Positions 36,880-45,309 of a stretch of DNA of 64,000 bases are shown here, one piece after another. Within the stretch, counting starts at the first letter, position 1. Each line of letters begins with the position of its first letter. The position numbers were made by a program, and so were the translations under genes. The notes under the pieces were generated by a model. It made no database searches. It saw only the letters and a program-made list of their open reading frames with translations, and had not been told where the DNA came from. This DNA comes from DASUPK01 sp963815665 (GTDB lineage Bacteria; Actinomycetota; Thermoleophilia; Solirubrobacterales; 70-9): NCBI GenBank assembly GCA_963815665.1, contig CAWFHN010000016.1, positions 186,001 through 250,000 of the forward strand, given 5' to 3'.

Positions 36880-36944
36880 GCGGAGGGGGTGGGATTCGAA
36901 CCCACGAGGGACCCGAGGGCCCCTAACGGTTTTCGAGACCGCCC
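36880..36944 (-). repeat. tRNA-Ser(CGA) 3' fragment (att copy B)
   Basis: 65 bases identical to 46525-46589, covering the anticodon stem-loop, variable arm, T arm and acceptor 3' strand of the intact tRNA. The 5' half is missing, so it is not a tRNA gene but the scar of site-specific insertion. Confidence 0.88.
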
Positions 36945-36986
36945 GGTAGAGGCCTCGATCCCACTCCTAAAGCCAAGTCACAAGTC

Positions 36987-37011
36987 GGGGGGAACGTGAG
37001 GGGGAATGAAA
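36987..37011 (+). repeat. Right-end arm repeat of island 2
   Basis: GGGGGGAACGTGA then GGGGGAATGAAA, 42 bases inside att copy B; one substitution in the second unit relative to islands 1 and 3. Confidence 0.6.
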
Positions 37012-37049
37012 TTCCGTTGAGGGCAATTCCCGCACGATCGGCTCAGCTC

Positions 37050-37508
37050 CTACGCGGCGTCCCGAAACCCCGGCGCATCTCCCTCCCTGTAGGTGGGTGG
37101 GAGCTTCGTCTTGTGGGAAACCTCGTCATGTCCCCCGCCAAGCCACTCCCCGACGAATCTCCATAGCTCGTAGTTGAGTAACCACTCGGCAGCCCAGGGG
37201 ACGATCGTCCTCGACAGCGCCATCGACGGGTCCCATTGGCTTCGCCAGTAGAGGCAGAGGCGATCTCCCGGGAAGGTGTGGGGCAGGACGACACCGTCAG
37301 GAACCTCGAGTTCAGGATCGATGACGGTGACCTCCGGATGCCTCGGCGGGGCGTAAGCGATTCGAACGACGTACGACTCGCTCTTCACCGTCGGCCGAAT
37401 ATCGCCCTCCCAGACGAGTCGACCGCTCTTGATCTCGCTGGCGGTCGTGGTCGGGAGCTGATTCAAGCCGATCAGCTGTTGAGTGACGGTCTTAGCGGGG
37501 GCGCCCAT
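37050..37508 (-). CDS. E2-like ubiquitin-conjugation fold protein of a type II-short CBASS
   Basis: 152 residues. After an N-terminal helix and four strands (VWEGDIRPTVKSESYVVRIAY), the segment VLPHTFPGDRLCLYWRSQWD carries His77 and Cys85 in the order H-x7-C seen at E2 active sites, followed by TIVPWAAEWLLNYELWRFVG and EWLGGG, a helix typical of bacterial E2 proteins in CBASS operons. These proteins attach or prime the CD-NTase C-terminus in type II systems. Overlaps the CD-NTase 3' end by 17 bases, third gene of the operon. Assignment rests on motif and context. Confidence 0.7.
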   Translation of the reverse strand: MGAPAKTVTQQLIGLNQLPTTTASEIKSGRLVWEGDIRPTVKSESYVVRIAYAPPRHPEVTVIDPELEVPDGVVLPHTFPGDRLCLYWRSQWDPSMALSRTIVPWAAEWLLNYELWRFVGEWLGGGHDEVSHKTKLPPTYREGDAPGFRDAA

Positions 37509-38640
37509 AGAAGTCGTGCTTCTTCACCTTCGTCGTCCCGGCGCTCGAGAGCGCCCCGGTTGCGGGAGCAAACCCAAGCCGTCCTGTCTCCCGCTCGGTG
37601 CGGTAGCCATCACCAAAGCGCTTCACAGCCAGCTGAACTGGACCGTCGCCCAGGCTCTCTGAGAGTCGGGCGGCGACCCTGTGCAGACCGCGCTCCTCGT
37701 CGGCTTCGCGGAGATCTGTGCGGAGCTGCGTCAGCCAGGCATGGAAGGCCGCTGGCAGGTCAGCATTGTTCGCCCACTTGTCGGCGAAATTCTCACGGGG
37801 CTCGACAGGGTTCGCCACCAGCCACGCGTCGCCGCTTCTCTCGATTACTCGAGGCATCAGGTCTGCCATCTCGGCGAGCGCGGCGAGTAGGTCGTCCTGG
37901 TCGTCGTAGGCCCTCGCCGCGAGCGTCGTCACCAGGATTGAGGCGGGTCGCAGGTCAAGCGCCTCCGCGAAGAAGACGTTGCGGTGTCGCTTGAGGATCT
38001 GGACCGCGCGCTGGAGCGTCGTCCGGACTTCAAACTCGGGAATCTCCTCCGGGTCGACTCGCTCGGCCTTGGCGATAGTTGCTCGCTTGGCTTCGAGCTC
38101 ACGCGCCATCTGCGCCCTGAACCACTCCGCGTATCCCTTCGGATCCGAGTACTGCCAGTGGCGCAGGTCCCGGTCAGTCAGCAGGATGCCCGTGTCGCTG
38201 CCGTCCTCGCTTGGGATTGCGGGGAGCACGTCCAGGTGGAAGGCTCGCTCGTAGGTCAGCGTCCAGCAGCGCTTCCGCGGCTCGATGCCGTCGGGCCCAT
38301 CGCCGTCGCCTCCCCGCGCCGCCAGGTACCGTCGAAGCGCTTCACCGACCTGATCTTTGAGCTCGTGCTGCGAGATCTCGTGTCGCTCCAGGTCGCGCAG
38401 GCACACGAGGTCGACGTCGTACTTGTCGCGCCGTTCGGGGCGGACGGTCGTGCCGAGGAGGATCGAGCCCTGTGGGTAGATCTGCCAGCCCGAGCCGCCG
38501 GGATCTGCGTGGTCGGCCAGCCAGTTCCCGACGTCGTCGTACTCCGTGGCTGCGGCGCGGTAGAGCTCGTCGGGGATATCGAGCCCCTCGGCGGTACCGA
38601 GCAGCAGTCCGGTCAAGGGGTTGGCTGTGGAGTCAAACAT
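37492..38640 (-). CDS. CD-NTase (cGAS/DncV-like nucleotidyltransferase)
   Basis: 382 residues from ATG 38640. The catalytic signature is complete: QGSILLGTTVRP (Gly58-Ser59), then DKYDVDLV with Asp75 and Asp77, and the third Asp at about 137 in FHLDVLPAIP. A helical C-terminal spine follows (TTLQRAVQILKRHRN, PASILVTTLAARAY), as in SMODS-type enzymes. It makes cyclic di- or trinucleotides on phage infection to switch on the neighbouring effector. Overlaps the patatin gene by eight bases and the E2 gene by 17. The C-terminal residues AGTTKVKKHDFYGRPR are exposed and could be the conjugation tail. Confidence 0.88.
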   Translation of the reverse strand: MFDSTANPLTGLLLGTAEGLDIPDELYRAAATEYDDVGNWLADHADPGGSGWQIYPQGSILLGTTVRPERRDKYDVDLVCLRDLERHEISQHELKDQVGEALRRYLAARGGDGDGPDGIEPRKRCWTLTYERAFHLDVLPAIPSEDGSDTGILLTDRDLRHWQYSDPKGYAEWFRAQMARELEAKRATIAKAERVDPEEIPEFEVRTTLQRAVQILKRHRNVFFAEALDLRPASILVTTLAARAYDDQDDLLAALAEMADLMPRVIERSGDAWLVANPVEPRENFADKWANNADLPAAFHAWLTQLRTDLREADEERGLHRVAARLSESLGDGPVQLAVKRFGDGYRTERETGRLGFAPATGALSSAGTTKVKKHDFYGRPR

Positions 38641-39619
38641 GGGTTTCCTCTCTGTATGGGGTGTAAGCGAAAGCGCGGTGATCGAGGAAGAGCTCCTCAA
38701 AGCGAGGGGCCACCTTGCGGCTGTAATGCTCCGCTCTGCCACGAAGCTGATCCGGCGTGATGCCATCGAGGCGCAGCTCCTTGTCCGGAACCAGCGGATC
38801 CAGGCGCAAGAGCTGGTCGGCGCCAAGAAGGTGGTGCGCAGTGCTCGTGGCACCGAGGCTTTGCCCACGCAACACAACCTCGACGGCGGAAAACGCCCAA
38901 GGAACTAGTCCTCCCCGGTCGAGGCGTGAAGCTCGCTTCTTCGTCTCGATCGTCGTGCCCAGGCTGAAGACCCGTATTGCCGAGAGATCGCGGCCGAAGC
39001 TGCTGACCGCCTCCGAAATGCCGAGGACTGCTGGGTTATTTGCCCAAACGCCACCATCCACGAGCCGTAGGCCCCGCAATCCCAGCGCCGGCAGATAGGT
39101 TGGAGCCGCGGAAGTCGCGAGGGCGACGTTCACCATCAACTCCCGCTTGTCTCGGCGGAGGCGTGGGATGTGGGGTGTCCGGAAGATGTAGGTGTCGTCG
39201 TTGCAGAGGTCATATGCCGGGATCAGCAGCGGGACCTTGCTGTCACCGAAGGTGGTATCACCGAAAATGTCCCCCAGCGCGGTGCGAAGGCGCCGCTGCG
39301 GATACTTTGCTCGGGCAATGCCCTTGATCGAGCGCAGCCTCCGCCATCCGAATATGTCGGGTCCCTGCTCGGCGTAGAAGTCCGAGATCTGGGCAGGAGA
39401 CAGCCCCGCCCCGAGCCCCAGCGCGATGATGCCGCCTGTCGAAGTCCCGCAGACCAGATCGAAGTGATCGAGAAGGTTGATTCCGAGGTCAGCTTCGACG
39501 CAACTGAGCACCACCGCAGAGAACATCCCCTTGTATCCCCCACCATCGAGCGACAGGATCTGGAATGGCCTCGAGCCATCCGCCGGCGCAGTTGTGTCTC
39601 GGTCGGGGCGTGTTGTCAT
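38633..39619 (-). CDS. Patatin-like phospholipase, CBASS effector (CapV-like)
   Basis: 328 residues from ATG 39619; a longer open frame upstream lies antisense to the ATPase gene and is ignored. Patatin signatures: ILSLDGGGYKGMFSA (oxyanion hole, residues 25-31), VCGTSTGGIIAL with nucleophile Ser60, and LVDGGVWANNP with Asp188. In CBASS a cyclic nucleotide binds the effector, which then degrades membrane phospholipids and kills the infected cell. First gene of the operon, followed directly by the CD-NTase. Confidence 0.88.
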   Translation of the reverse strand: MTTRPDRDTTAPADGSRPFQILSLDGGGYKGMFSAVVLSCVEADLGINLLDHFDLVCGTSTGGIIALGLGAGLSPAQISDFYAEQGPDIFGWRRLRSIKGIARAKYPQRRLRTALGDIFGDTTFGDSKVPLLIPAYDLCNDDTYIFRTPHIPRLRRDKRELMVNVALATSAAPTYLPALGLRGLRLVDGGVWANNPAVLGISEAVSSFGRDLSAIRVFSLGTTIETKKRASRLDRGGLVPWAFSAVEVVLRGQSLGATSTAHHLLGADQLLRLDPLVPDKELRLDGITPDQLRGRAEHYSRKVAPRFEELFLDHRAFAYTPYREETHV

Positions 39620-39797
39620 GCGGGGTGTTCCGCTGTTCGGCGGTTGGCGGGCTGCATATTCTCGTCCAATGGTAGCGTGAAAGGGCCAGATTTGTGAAAA
39701 TCTCACGATATCAGCCCTAACAGCGGCACATTGTACCCTTGACATTGCATCCCACGAGGATTTGTCGTATGAATGACGTCGAGTGACCCAAAGAGCG

Positions 39798-41129
39798 ATG
39801 ACCCAGCCCTCGGTATTGCTCACGTTCCGTGCAGAGAACGTCCGGTCGTTCCGGGATCCGTTCGAGCTCGAGATGCTCGCGACATCTGTCTCGGAGGAAG
39901 GTGTTGCGCGGTCCGTCCCCTGGCGGGAAGGAGGCAACCCGATTGACGTTCTTCCCGTCGCAGCGATCTTCGGCGGAAACGCCTCGGGAAAGACAAACGT
40001 CCTTAAGGCGATGGACGACATGCGGATGCACGTGCTGCACTCGTTCCGACAGGCTCCGACGGCTGGGCTACCGCACGCGCCATTCCGCTTGGATCCCGCA
40101 ACGGCAGAGAAGTCCTCGACCTTCGAGATTGAGATCGTCGTCGAAGGCATCCGGCACGACTACGGCTTCGAGCTCACTCGGGAGCGGGTGATTAGGGAGT
40201 GGGCGTATCGGTATCCCCGCGGGCGTGCAGCGCTGCTCTTCGAGCGCCAGGGCGACAAGGTTGAGTTCGGCCCCGCCGAGCGAGCCCGAAGCAGGGCTGT
40301 CCGAGACCTGCTGCGGCCGAATGCGCTCTTCCTGTCGACGGCTGCGCAAGCGAACCACCCGATCCTGCTGACGCTCTATGAGTGGTTCAGTCGGAATCTG
40401 CTGCTCGCCGAGGCATCGAGCAGGGCGCCGCGTCAGGCCTTCACCCTCAAGATCTTGGAGGAGGACAGTGAGATGGCAGCGCGTGTCCTGGATCTTCTGC
40501 GTGCCGCCGATCTCGGGATCACTGGCGCTCGAAAGTACGAACTCGACGAGGAAACCAGGGAGCGTCTTCAGCAAGTCGCGCGACTCCTAGTCGGTCAGGA
40601 GGAGGCGGAGGCGCCACCCGTCGAACCGCTGTTGGAAGACTTAATGCTGCTCAAGCACCATGGTGATGCCGGAGAGATTGAGTTCGGACCACACGACGAA
40701 TCGCTCGGCACCTTGGTGTGGTTCGGCTTGGTTGGGCCCGTGGTTGACGCACTGGCGAACGGCTCGGTCCTCCTCGCAGATGAACTCGACGCGAGCTTGC
40801 ACCCCGGACTGGTCGCTCAGTTGGTCGGTCTCTTTCAGGACGAGAGGACCAATCCGAACCGTGCTCAGCTGATCGTGAATACCCACGACATCAATCTACT
40901 TGGAGACACCACGGGCGAGCGCATCCTGGGGCGAGACCAGATCTGGTTTACCGAGAAGGACAACGACGGCGCTACGCGTCTATTCCCGTTGACCGACATG
41001 AATCCCCGAAAGGATGAGGCTCTCGGCAAGCGCTATCTCGCCGGCCGCTACGGAGGGACTCCAATCCTGTCGAAAGAACGGTTTCGTCATATCGCCGAGC
41101 AGGTGGCCACCGGCGACGACAGGCATTGA
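39798..41129 (+). CDS. AAA15-family ATPase (RloA/AbiLi-like)
   Basis: 443 residues; ATG 39798 has AAAGAG upstream (GTG 39783 is an alternative). ABC/SMC-type ATPase: VLLTFRAENVRSFRDPFEL (AAA15 N-terminus), Walker A AIFGGNASGKTNVLKAM, a long helical insert, Walker B SVLLADELDASLHPGLV and H-motif LIVNTHDINLL. Adjacent to an RloB-like gene (TTGA overlap), a pair found in restriction-linked and abortive-infection loci. The pair likely senses phage and acts on RNA or DNA; its biochemistry is not settled. Divergent from the CBASS operon with a 178-base shared promoter region. Confidence 0.85.
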   Translation: MTQPSVLLTFRAENVRSFRDPFELEMLATSVSEEGVARSVPWREGGNPIDVLPVAAIFGGNASGKTNVLKAMDDMRMHVLHSFRQAPTAGLPHAPFRLDPATAEKSSTFEIEIVVEGIRHDYGFELTRERVIREWAYRYPRGRAALLFERQGDKVEFGPAERARSRAVRDLLRPNALFLSTAAQANHPILLTLYEWFSRNLLLAEASSRAPRQAFTLKILEEDSEMAARVLDLLRAADLGITGARKYELDEETRERLQQVARLLVGQEEAEAPPVEPLLEDLMLLKHHGDAGEIEFGPHDESLGTLVWFGLVGPVVDALANGSVLLADELDASLHPGLVAQLVGLFQDERTNPNRAQLIVNTHDINLLGDTTGERILGRDQIWFTEKDNDGATRLFPLTDMNPRKDEALGKRYLAGRYGGTPILSKERFRHIAEQVATGDDRH

Positions 41130-41746
41130 CCTCACGCCGACGGCGGGGTCGTCTAAAGCGGTCCGTTTCCGCCGGGCCCGTCAAGCGGCAGCTCCTGGTC
41201 TTCGTCGAAGGTGAACGCACCGAAGAGGAGTACGTCGTTTATTGGCACCGCCTCCATCGCCAGCGAGTGAACGTCACGATCGCGGGGGAGCATGGAGTGC
41301 CGAAAACGCTGGTCGAGCTCGCGGCATCTGCCAAACGCGAGGCGGAGCGGGAGGAGCGCCGCGGTCGGGGTGCGGCATGGGACGAGGTTTGGTGTGTCTT
41401 CGATAGGGACGTCCACCCCAACGTTCGCGAAGCAATCGAGATGGCACATGCGAACGGTGTGCATGTCGCGGTGACGAATCCGTGCATCGAACTGTGGTTC
41501 ATCCTGCACTTCGAAGATCAGACCGCGCACATTGAGCGCGGACCAGCCCAATCCCGTGCGCGAACCCTGCTCAACTGCGAAAAGGGCCTTAGCGACGACG
41601 CTCTTGAGATGCTGGGGGAGCGATACGAGCAAGCTCGAGACCGGGCCAAGTCACTTGACGAGAAGCACGAGGGCGATGGCTCACCGCCGCGAAGCAATCC
41701 GAGCAGTGAGCTTTGGAGACTCGTGGACCGAATTCGCGAGGCATAG
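41126..41746 (+). CDS. RloB-like (AbiLii-type) TOPRIM-fold protein
   Basis: 206 residues, TTG 41126 start within TTGA. LLVFVEGERTEEEYVVYW gives the acidic EG-x-x-E motif, VWCVFDRDVHPN the D-x-D motif, and TNPCIELWFILHF the S/TNPC-E-W-x4-HF signature of RloB. Toprim-like proteins use these acids for metal-dependent nucleic acid cleavage. Forms an operon with the ATPase; ends 17 bases before the left arm of island 2. Confidence 0.83.
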   Translation: MTSRRRRGRLKRSVSAGPVKRQLLVFVEGERTEEEYVVYWHRLHRQRVNVTIAGEHGVPKTLVELAASAKREAEREERRGRGAAWDEVWCVFDRDVHPNVREAIEMAHANGVHVAVTNPCIELWFILHFEDQTAHIERGPAQSRARTLLNCEKGLSDDALEMLGERYEQARDRAKSLDEKHEGDGSPPRSNPSSELWRLVDRIREA

Positions 41747-41763
41747 CGTCCGGTCGACTGGCT

Positions 41764-41951
41764 GGGGGAACGTGGGGGGAACGAAAACCGAGCCGAGCGC
41801 ACCTCGGGCGCGCCGAGAACGTCGTCATCACCCACAAATCCCTGCAACTCGCAACCCCTGAACGGTCTTGCAGACCGCGCGGTTCCTTGACAGTCGACAT
41901 GCCTATAGTCGCACCAAAACATGCCTGATTTGCAGGCGGTTTTGGGATCTA
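41764..41951 (+). repeat. Left-end repeat of island 2
   Basis: Arm units GGGGGAACGT and GGGGGGAACGAAAA at 41764-41787; CCCTGCAACT at 41840; GAACGGTCTTGCAGACCG at 41860-41877; terminator-like outer stem CCAAAAC/GTTTTGG with inner CCTG/CAGG at about 41914-41945. Together with att copy C and the next right arm it fills 41747-42111, where no gene is seen. Confidence 0.65.
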
Positions 41952-42013
41952 GCGGAGGGGGTGGGATTCGAACCCACGAGGGACCCGAGGGCCCCTAACG
42001 GTTTTCGAGACCG
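41952..42013 (-). repeat. tRNA-Ser(CGA) 3' fragment (att copy C)
   Basis: 62 bases identical to the 3' part of the intact tRNA (46525-46586), with divergence starting in the anticodon stem. No 5' half. Marks the junction of islands 2 and 3. Confidence 0.88.
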
Positions 42014-42059
42014 GGCCAGAGGGGCCTCAAAGCCACTGGTGGAACCAAGTCACGAAGTC

Positions 42060-42084
42060 GGGGGAACGTCAGAGGGAACGAAAA
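42060..42084 (+). repeat. Right-end arm repeat of island 3
   Basis: GGGGGAACGTCAGA then GGGAACGAAAA, 46 bases inside att copy C; same tandem layout as in islands 1 and 2. Confidence 0.6.
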
Positions 42085-42111
42085 TCGAAGCAACATCTGA
42101 TGGCGACGCTG

Positions 42112-43776
42112 CTACTCGCGTGCGCTAACGGCTGCCTCCGGGGCGTCGACTGGCGAGAAGAAGCGCACCGTCACCTTCTCTGACTCCTCTGCCGGCACGA
42201 TCCCAATCTTGTCCCCCGCCTTCTCCTTGCCTGTGTATTGCTCAACCTTCCCCTTGGCCAGCGTGATGAGCTCAGCTCCCAGGTAAACCTGCTGTCCGAA
42301 CAGCTCAGCATGGCGCGGCTGAGTGAGGGCGACCTGGAATGGCTCAGCGCCAAAGGGAGGCTTCTTCTTCAAGGTCAGCTCGATCCGCTTCAAGGTCCCT
42401 TCATAGACCGGCTTGCGAATGCGTCCCACCAGCCAACTCAGAACCTCGGCATCGTCGGCAGTAGGTCGGGCCGGAGGGTCAAGCGGAGTGCCGATCCAGG
42501 CCTCGACCTCGGCAGCGTACGTCAGGAACTCGACTATCGCAGCCAGCTCCTTCAGCTCGTCTGCGTCTCCGCCGGCGTCGACCGTCCCAGACGCGACAAC
42601 CTTCCCATCGTGAGGTGTGATCAGCTCGACTCGTTCTCCGGCGTACGCCGCGGCCATCACCTGGGCAGCAAGCAATTGCTCAAGCGCCGTACCGTCGCCA
42701 AGTGTCCAGCGCCAATCCATTCGAGACTCACGCGGCGCTTCATCCCCTCTAAATGACAGGAAGAGCTCGAGGCCGCCCGCGGAGCCCAGCGCCGTTCGAT
42801 CCCATCCCTCGAGGGGGTCCCCGGCCTGTAGGACCATCCCGATTTCGTTCGCGGCACAGCGGACGAGGATCGGGATACCAGCCGTGCGAGCGACGAAGTC
42901 ATGCGTGGGTTTACCCGCCTGGATCTCAATCTTGCCCTCAATTGGCGTTTCCGGTACGAGCCCGCGAAGGCCGACTGGGACCTTTGTCAGCTTCGCGCCC
43001 ATGCCGGAGGCGATCTCGACGTCGCCTCCCTCGCGTAAGACGTGATCCACGGCGTCACGAGCCTTGCGGCCGGCCTCGTCGTCACTGAAGACAAACGCCC
43101 CTTCGAGTCCCGCGTCGCGTCCGGCGCCGGGATACCGCTCGGAAGCGTGGAACGTGACCGACTTCCCGTCGACCTCCACCTCGACGCTGATTAGCGCGTC
43201 CGCAGGCGCTGGAGTCTCCCCGCCCTCTGCCCCGGACGACACGATGGTGTAGCGAAGGTGTGGATCACGCTCCATGAAGCCCTGCACAGCCGCCACCCTC
43301 TCGGCGGCTTGAGCCGCGTCTGAGAGCTCACCCCCGGCGGCATACGCCCGCAGCAACTCGTCCCGATCAGCTTCGAGATTTGCGAATAGCCAGGCTGCTG
43401 CCCGACGCCCCTCCTCGGTGTCACGAATCCGTCTCTGAAGTTCGCTCTCTCCCCACCAGTCGAAGTGAACGTAAGGAAACTCCTCGATGAGCTTCTTCTT
43501 GAACGTCCCCTGCTGACCCGCTGACAGGTCCGTCGGAAAGACGAAGGTGACGCGAGGCGGGCGCCAGAACGCGACGGCCCTGGTGACCGACTCCTGGCAG
43601 GCAGTCCAGTTGACGTTGCTCGTGTAGCGCTTCGCCTGCCAGCCACGAACTGTCTGGCCGGACCGGTTGGGGAGGCGGGCGTCCAGCCCGTGGTCTTTTG
43701 CGCGAACTGGGACGACTGCGGAGTCTTCAGCCCTCGCAAGCAGGAACGCCAAGTCCTGGAACTGCTCCCAGGTCAA
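42112..43776 (-). CDS. PD-(D/E)xK nuclease-like (Mrr/QxK type) multi-domain protein
   Basis: 554 residues from TTG 43776. The N-terminal 100 residues look like a restriction-endonuclease fold: helix WEQFQDLAFLLARAE, then DHGLDARLPNRSG with Asp32, and VRGWQAKRY with the Gln47-x-Lys49 motif of Mrr-type nucleases. The remaining 400 residues form beta-rich domains I do not recognise, perhaps a sensor. The open frame continues 17 codons upstream of the TTG (PIEYPIEN precedes LTWEQFQDL and reads like real protein) to a stop near 43827 without any ATG or GTG, so the true start may be a rare codon or the 5' end may be damaged. Confidence 0.65.
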   Translation of the reverse strand: MTWEQFQDLAFLLARAEDSAVVPVRAKDHGLDARLPNRSGQTVRGWQAKRYTSNVNWTACQESVTRAVAFWRPPRVTFVFPTDLSAGQQGTFKKKLIEEFPYVHFDWWGESELQRRIRDTEEGRRAAAWLFANLEADRDELLRAYAAGGELSDAAQAAERVAAVQGFMERDPHLRYTIVSSGAEGGETPAPADALISVEVEVDGKSVTFHASERYPGAGRDAGLEGAFVFSDDEAGRKARDAVDHVLREGGDVEIASGMGAKLTKVPVGLRGLVPETPIEGKIEIQAGKPTHDFVARTAGIPILVRCAANEIGMVLQAGDPLEGWDRTALGSAGGLELFLSFRGDEAPRESRMDWRWTLGDGTALEQLLAAQVMAAAYAGERVELITPHDGKVVASGTVDAGGDADELKELAAIVEFLTYAAEVEAWIGTPLDPPARPTADDAEVLSWLVGRIRKPVYEGTLKRIELTLKKKPPFGAEPFQVALTQPRHAELFGQQVYLGAELITLAKGKVEQYTGKEKAGDKIGIVPAEESEKVTVRFFSPVDAPEAAVSARE

Positions 43777-43901
43777 GTTCTCGATCGGATACTCGATGGG
43801 CCCTGCGCGGTACGGCTGTCACAGCAGACGATCCTAGGCGCGCAGAAACGTCAGCGGGGCGATTTGATCCGAGACCTCGTGACGCCCCGGATCCCGAGGG
43901 A

Positions 43902-44561
43902 TCATTGGTCGATCGGACTGAGAGCGCCTGTCCTGCCCAGGTAACTGCCGAGTGCGACCCCCGCAAAGGTGATCAGATCGCTAAGCGCGTCTCGTGTGCC
44001 CACGATGAACTCCTTGAACTCCTCTGCGCTTACATCGCCGCCGGGCGAGAAGAACTGCACGGCCACCTCGTCGGCATATAGCGCCCGTGTTCGCGCTAAT
44101 CCCCGACCGGTAATGAGCTCCGAGTCCCGGTCCCCGCACGCTTCCAGGGCGCGCACGAGGACCTTGCTACCAGGCCGCGGGTAGTGCCAGACGTGGTTTC
44201 GCGCCGTTGCCAGCTGCGCGGCGAGGCGACCTCCGGGCGCGACCGCCGCGACCGCACGATCGAGCGCCTCCATCGCCTCGTGCTTGTCGAGGGATTCGAG
44301 AAACTCCGCAACCTCTGGCAGCCCCCGGGTTTCCCGCAGAAACTCGCAGATCTCCCAGACCTGTGACGTGGCGTGGCGGACATCATGCATGTGGTGTGAG
44401 GGATCACCGCCCGCCTGGAGGCTGCTGATCAGCCGGTGATTGACGAGCCCTACATCGTTCATTGCCAGAGAGAGGCTGAGCGCCCACTGCGCCAGGACAG
44501 AGTTTGCCGGGAAGGCGTCGCCGATCCGTAGCTCGAATCGTTTGTCGTCAGATTCGTCCAT
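43902..44561 (-). CDS. HEPN-like helical protein with RNxxxH motif
   Basis: 219 residues, mostly helical, no signal peptide. ATARNHVWHYPRPG has Arg121-Asn122-x3-His126, which fits the R-[NDH]-x3-H catalytic motif of HEPN ribonucleases, placed after a long helix as expected. HHMHDVRHATSQVWEICEFL and a terminal hydrophobic helix FIVGTRDALSDLITFAGVALG are further helices. Upstream of the nuclease-like gene on the same strand with a gap of 125 bases. Could be an RNase toxin or sensor of the island. No named family recognised. Confidence 0.55.
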   Translation of the reverse strand: MDESDDKRFELRIGDAFPANSVLAQWALSLSLAMNDVGLVNHRLISSLQAGGDPSHHMHDVRHATSQVWEICEFLRETRGLPEVAEFLESLDKHEAMEALDRAVAAVAPGGRLAAQLATARNHVWHYPRPGSKVLVRALEACGDRDSELITGRGLARTRALYADEVAVQFFSPGGDVSAEEFKEFIVGTRDALSDLITFAGVALGSYLGRTGALSPIDQ

Positions 44562-44656
44562 GCCTCAGACTTGCACGCGGACTCCGCCTGTCTCCTTGCA
44601 CCCACCGGCATCCTTTATCCCACGTGCTCATATTCATTCCGCATTCGCGCTGAGTC

Positions 44657-45238
44657 GTGTGCCTCAGCATCACTGATCTCTTCGTCGCCGGGCTGGCGTT
44701 CGACGTAATCGGCGCGTTGCTGCTGGCGCGCGGCCTGTTGATCAGCCACGAAGCGATAGAGCGCCTCGCCACATGGCAGGGCCTTGAGACCAGCGACACG
44801 GTCGACCGATGCCGCAACAGGGTGGATGCCGCATTCGGAGCCTCGTACTTGGTGGCTGGGTTTCTGCTACAGGGCGCCGGATACGGGGCCTTGCTTGCGG
44901 GCGCTGATGCGGCGAACAGCTCTCATCGCGCTTACGTTGCCGCGGGCATCGCCACCGTCACTATCGGCGGCGCCTTCCTCCTTTGGTGGTTAACCAAGGA
45001 CCGCCTTCTAAGGCGGACTCTCGTCAAGGTCGTGCTCGCACGCAAGGGGAGCGGCGGTCCCGGAGACGAGCAGACGTCGGGCTGGACGCGGCATAAGGTG
45101 GGCCGCTTGCTGAACCTCGGTGAGGACGCCGGCTGGCCCGCGACATCCGAGGAGCTCGAAGAGGGTGGAGCGACCGCGTACGCCGCGAGGGTGTTTGGTC
45201 AAGACGTGCCGGGCGATGTCTTTGCCGATAGCGGCTAG
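44657..45238 (+). CDS. Three-helix membrane protein of unknown function
   Basis: 193 residues from GTG 44657. Membrane segments at about 7-28, 62-84 and 91-111 (ITDLFVAGLAFDVIGALLLA, SYLVAGFLLQGAGYGALLAG, AAGIATVTIGGAFLLWWL), followed by a basic cytosolic region of about 80 residues (KDRLLRRTLVKVVLARKG). Divergent from the HEPN-like gene. Within a defence island such a protein could be a membrane-disrupting effector, but nothing proves it. Confidence 0.55.
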   Translation: MCLSITDLFVAGLAFDVIGALLLARGLLISHEAIERLATWQGLETSDTVDRCRNRVDAAFGASYLVAGFLLQGAGYGALLAGADAANSSHRAYVAAGIATVTIGGAFLLWWLTKDRLLRRTLVKVVLARKGSGGPGDEQTSGWTRHKVGRLLNLGEDAGWPATSEELEEGGATAYAARVFGQDVPGDVFADSG

Positions 45239-45309
45239 CGTCCGTATTGTCCATTCTGTCCGACTTGACTTGGATGCTGGATATGCCGATACTGTGCTCA
45301 GGAGCACGA

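Larger units (their letters stand above)
32717..36944. mobile_element. Island 1 of the tRNA-Ser array (flavoprotein cargo)
   Basis: About 4.1 kb bounded by tRNA-Ser 3' copies A and B. Right end carries the direct arm GGGGGAACGT/AGGGGGAACGAAA at 32822-32845; left end carries the arm at 36683-36716. Cargo: two paralogous FAD/NAD(P) proteins transcribed outward and a SnoaL-like protein between them. No integrase, transposase or replication gene seen. Confidence 0.7.
36880..42013. mobile_element. Island 2 of the tRNA-Ser array (CBASS and RloAB cargo)
   Basis: About 5.0 kb between att copies B and C. Right arm 36987-37011, left arm 41764-41787. Cargo on the minus strand: patatin, CD-NTase, E2-like protein; on the plus strand: AAA ATPase and RloB-like protein. 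No integrase. Base composition looks less GC-rich than the flanks. Confidence 0.72.

Noticed and set aside
36880..36944. Truncated tRNA-Ser copies as functional tRNA genes
   Set aside because: The D arm and acceptor 5' strand are missing at 32717, 36880 and 41952; they are att scars.
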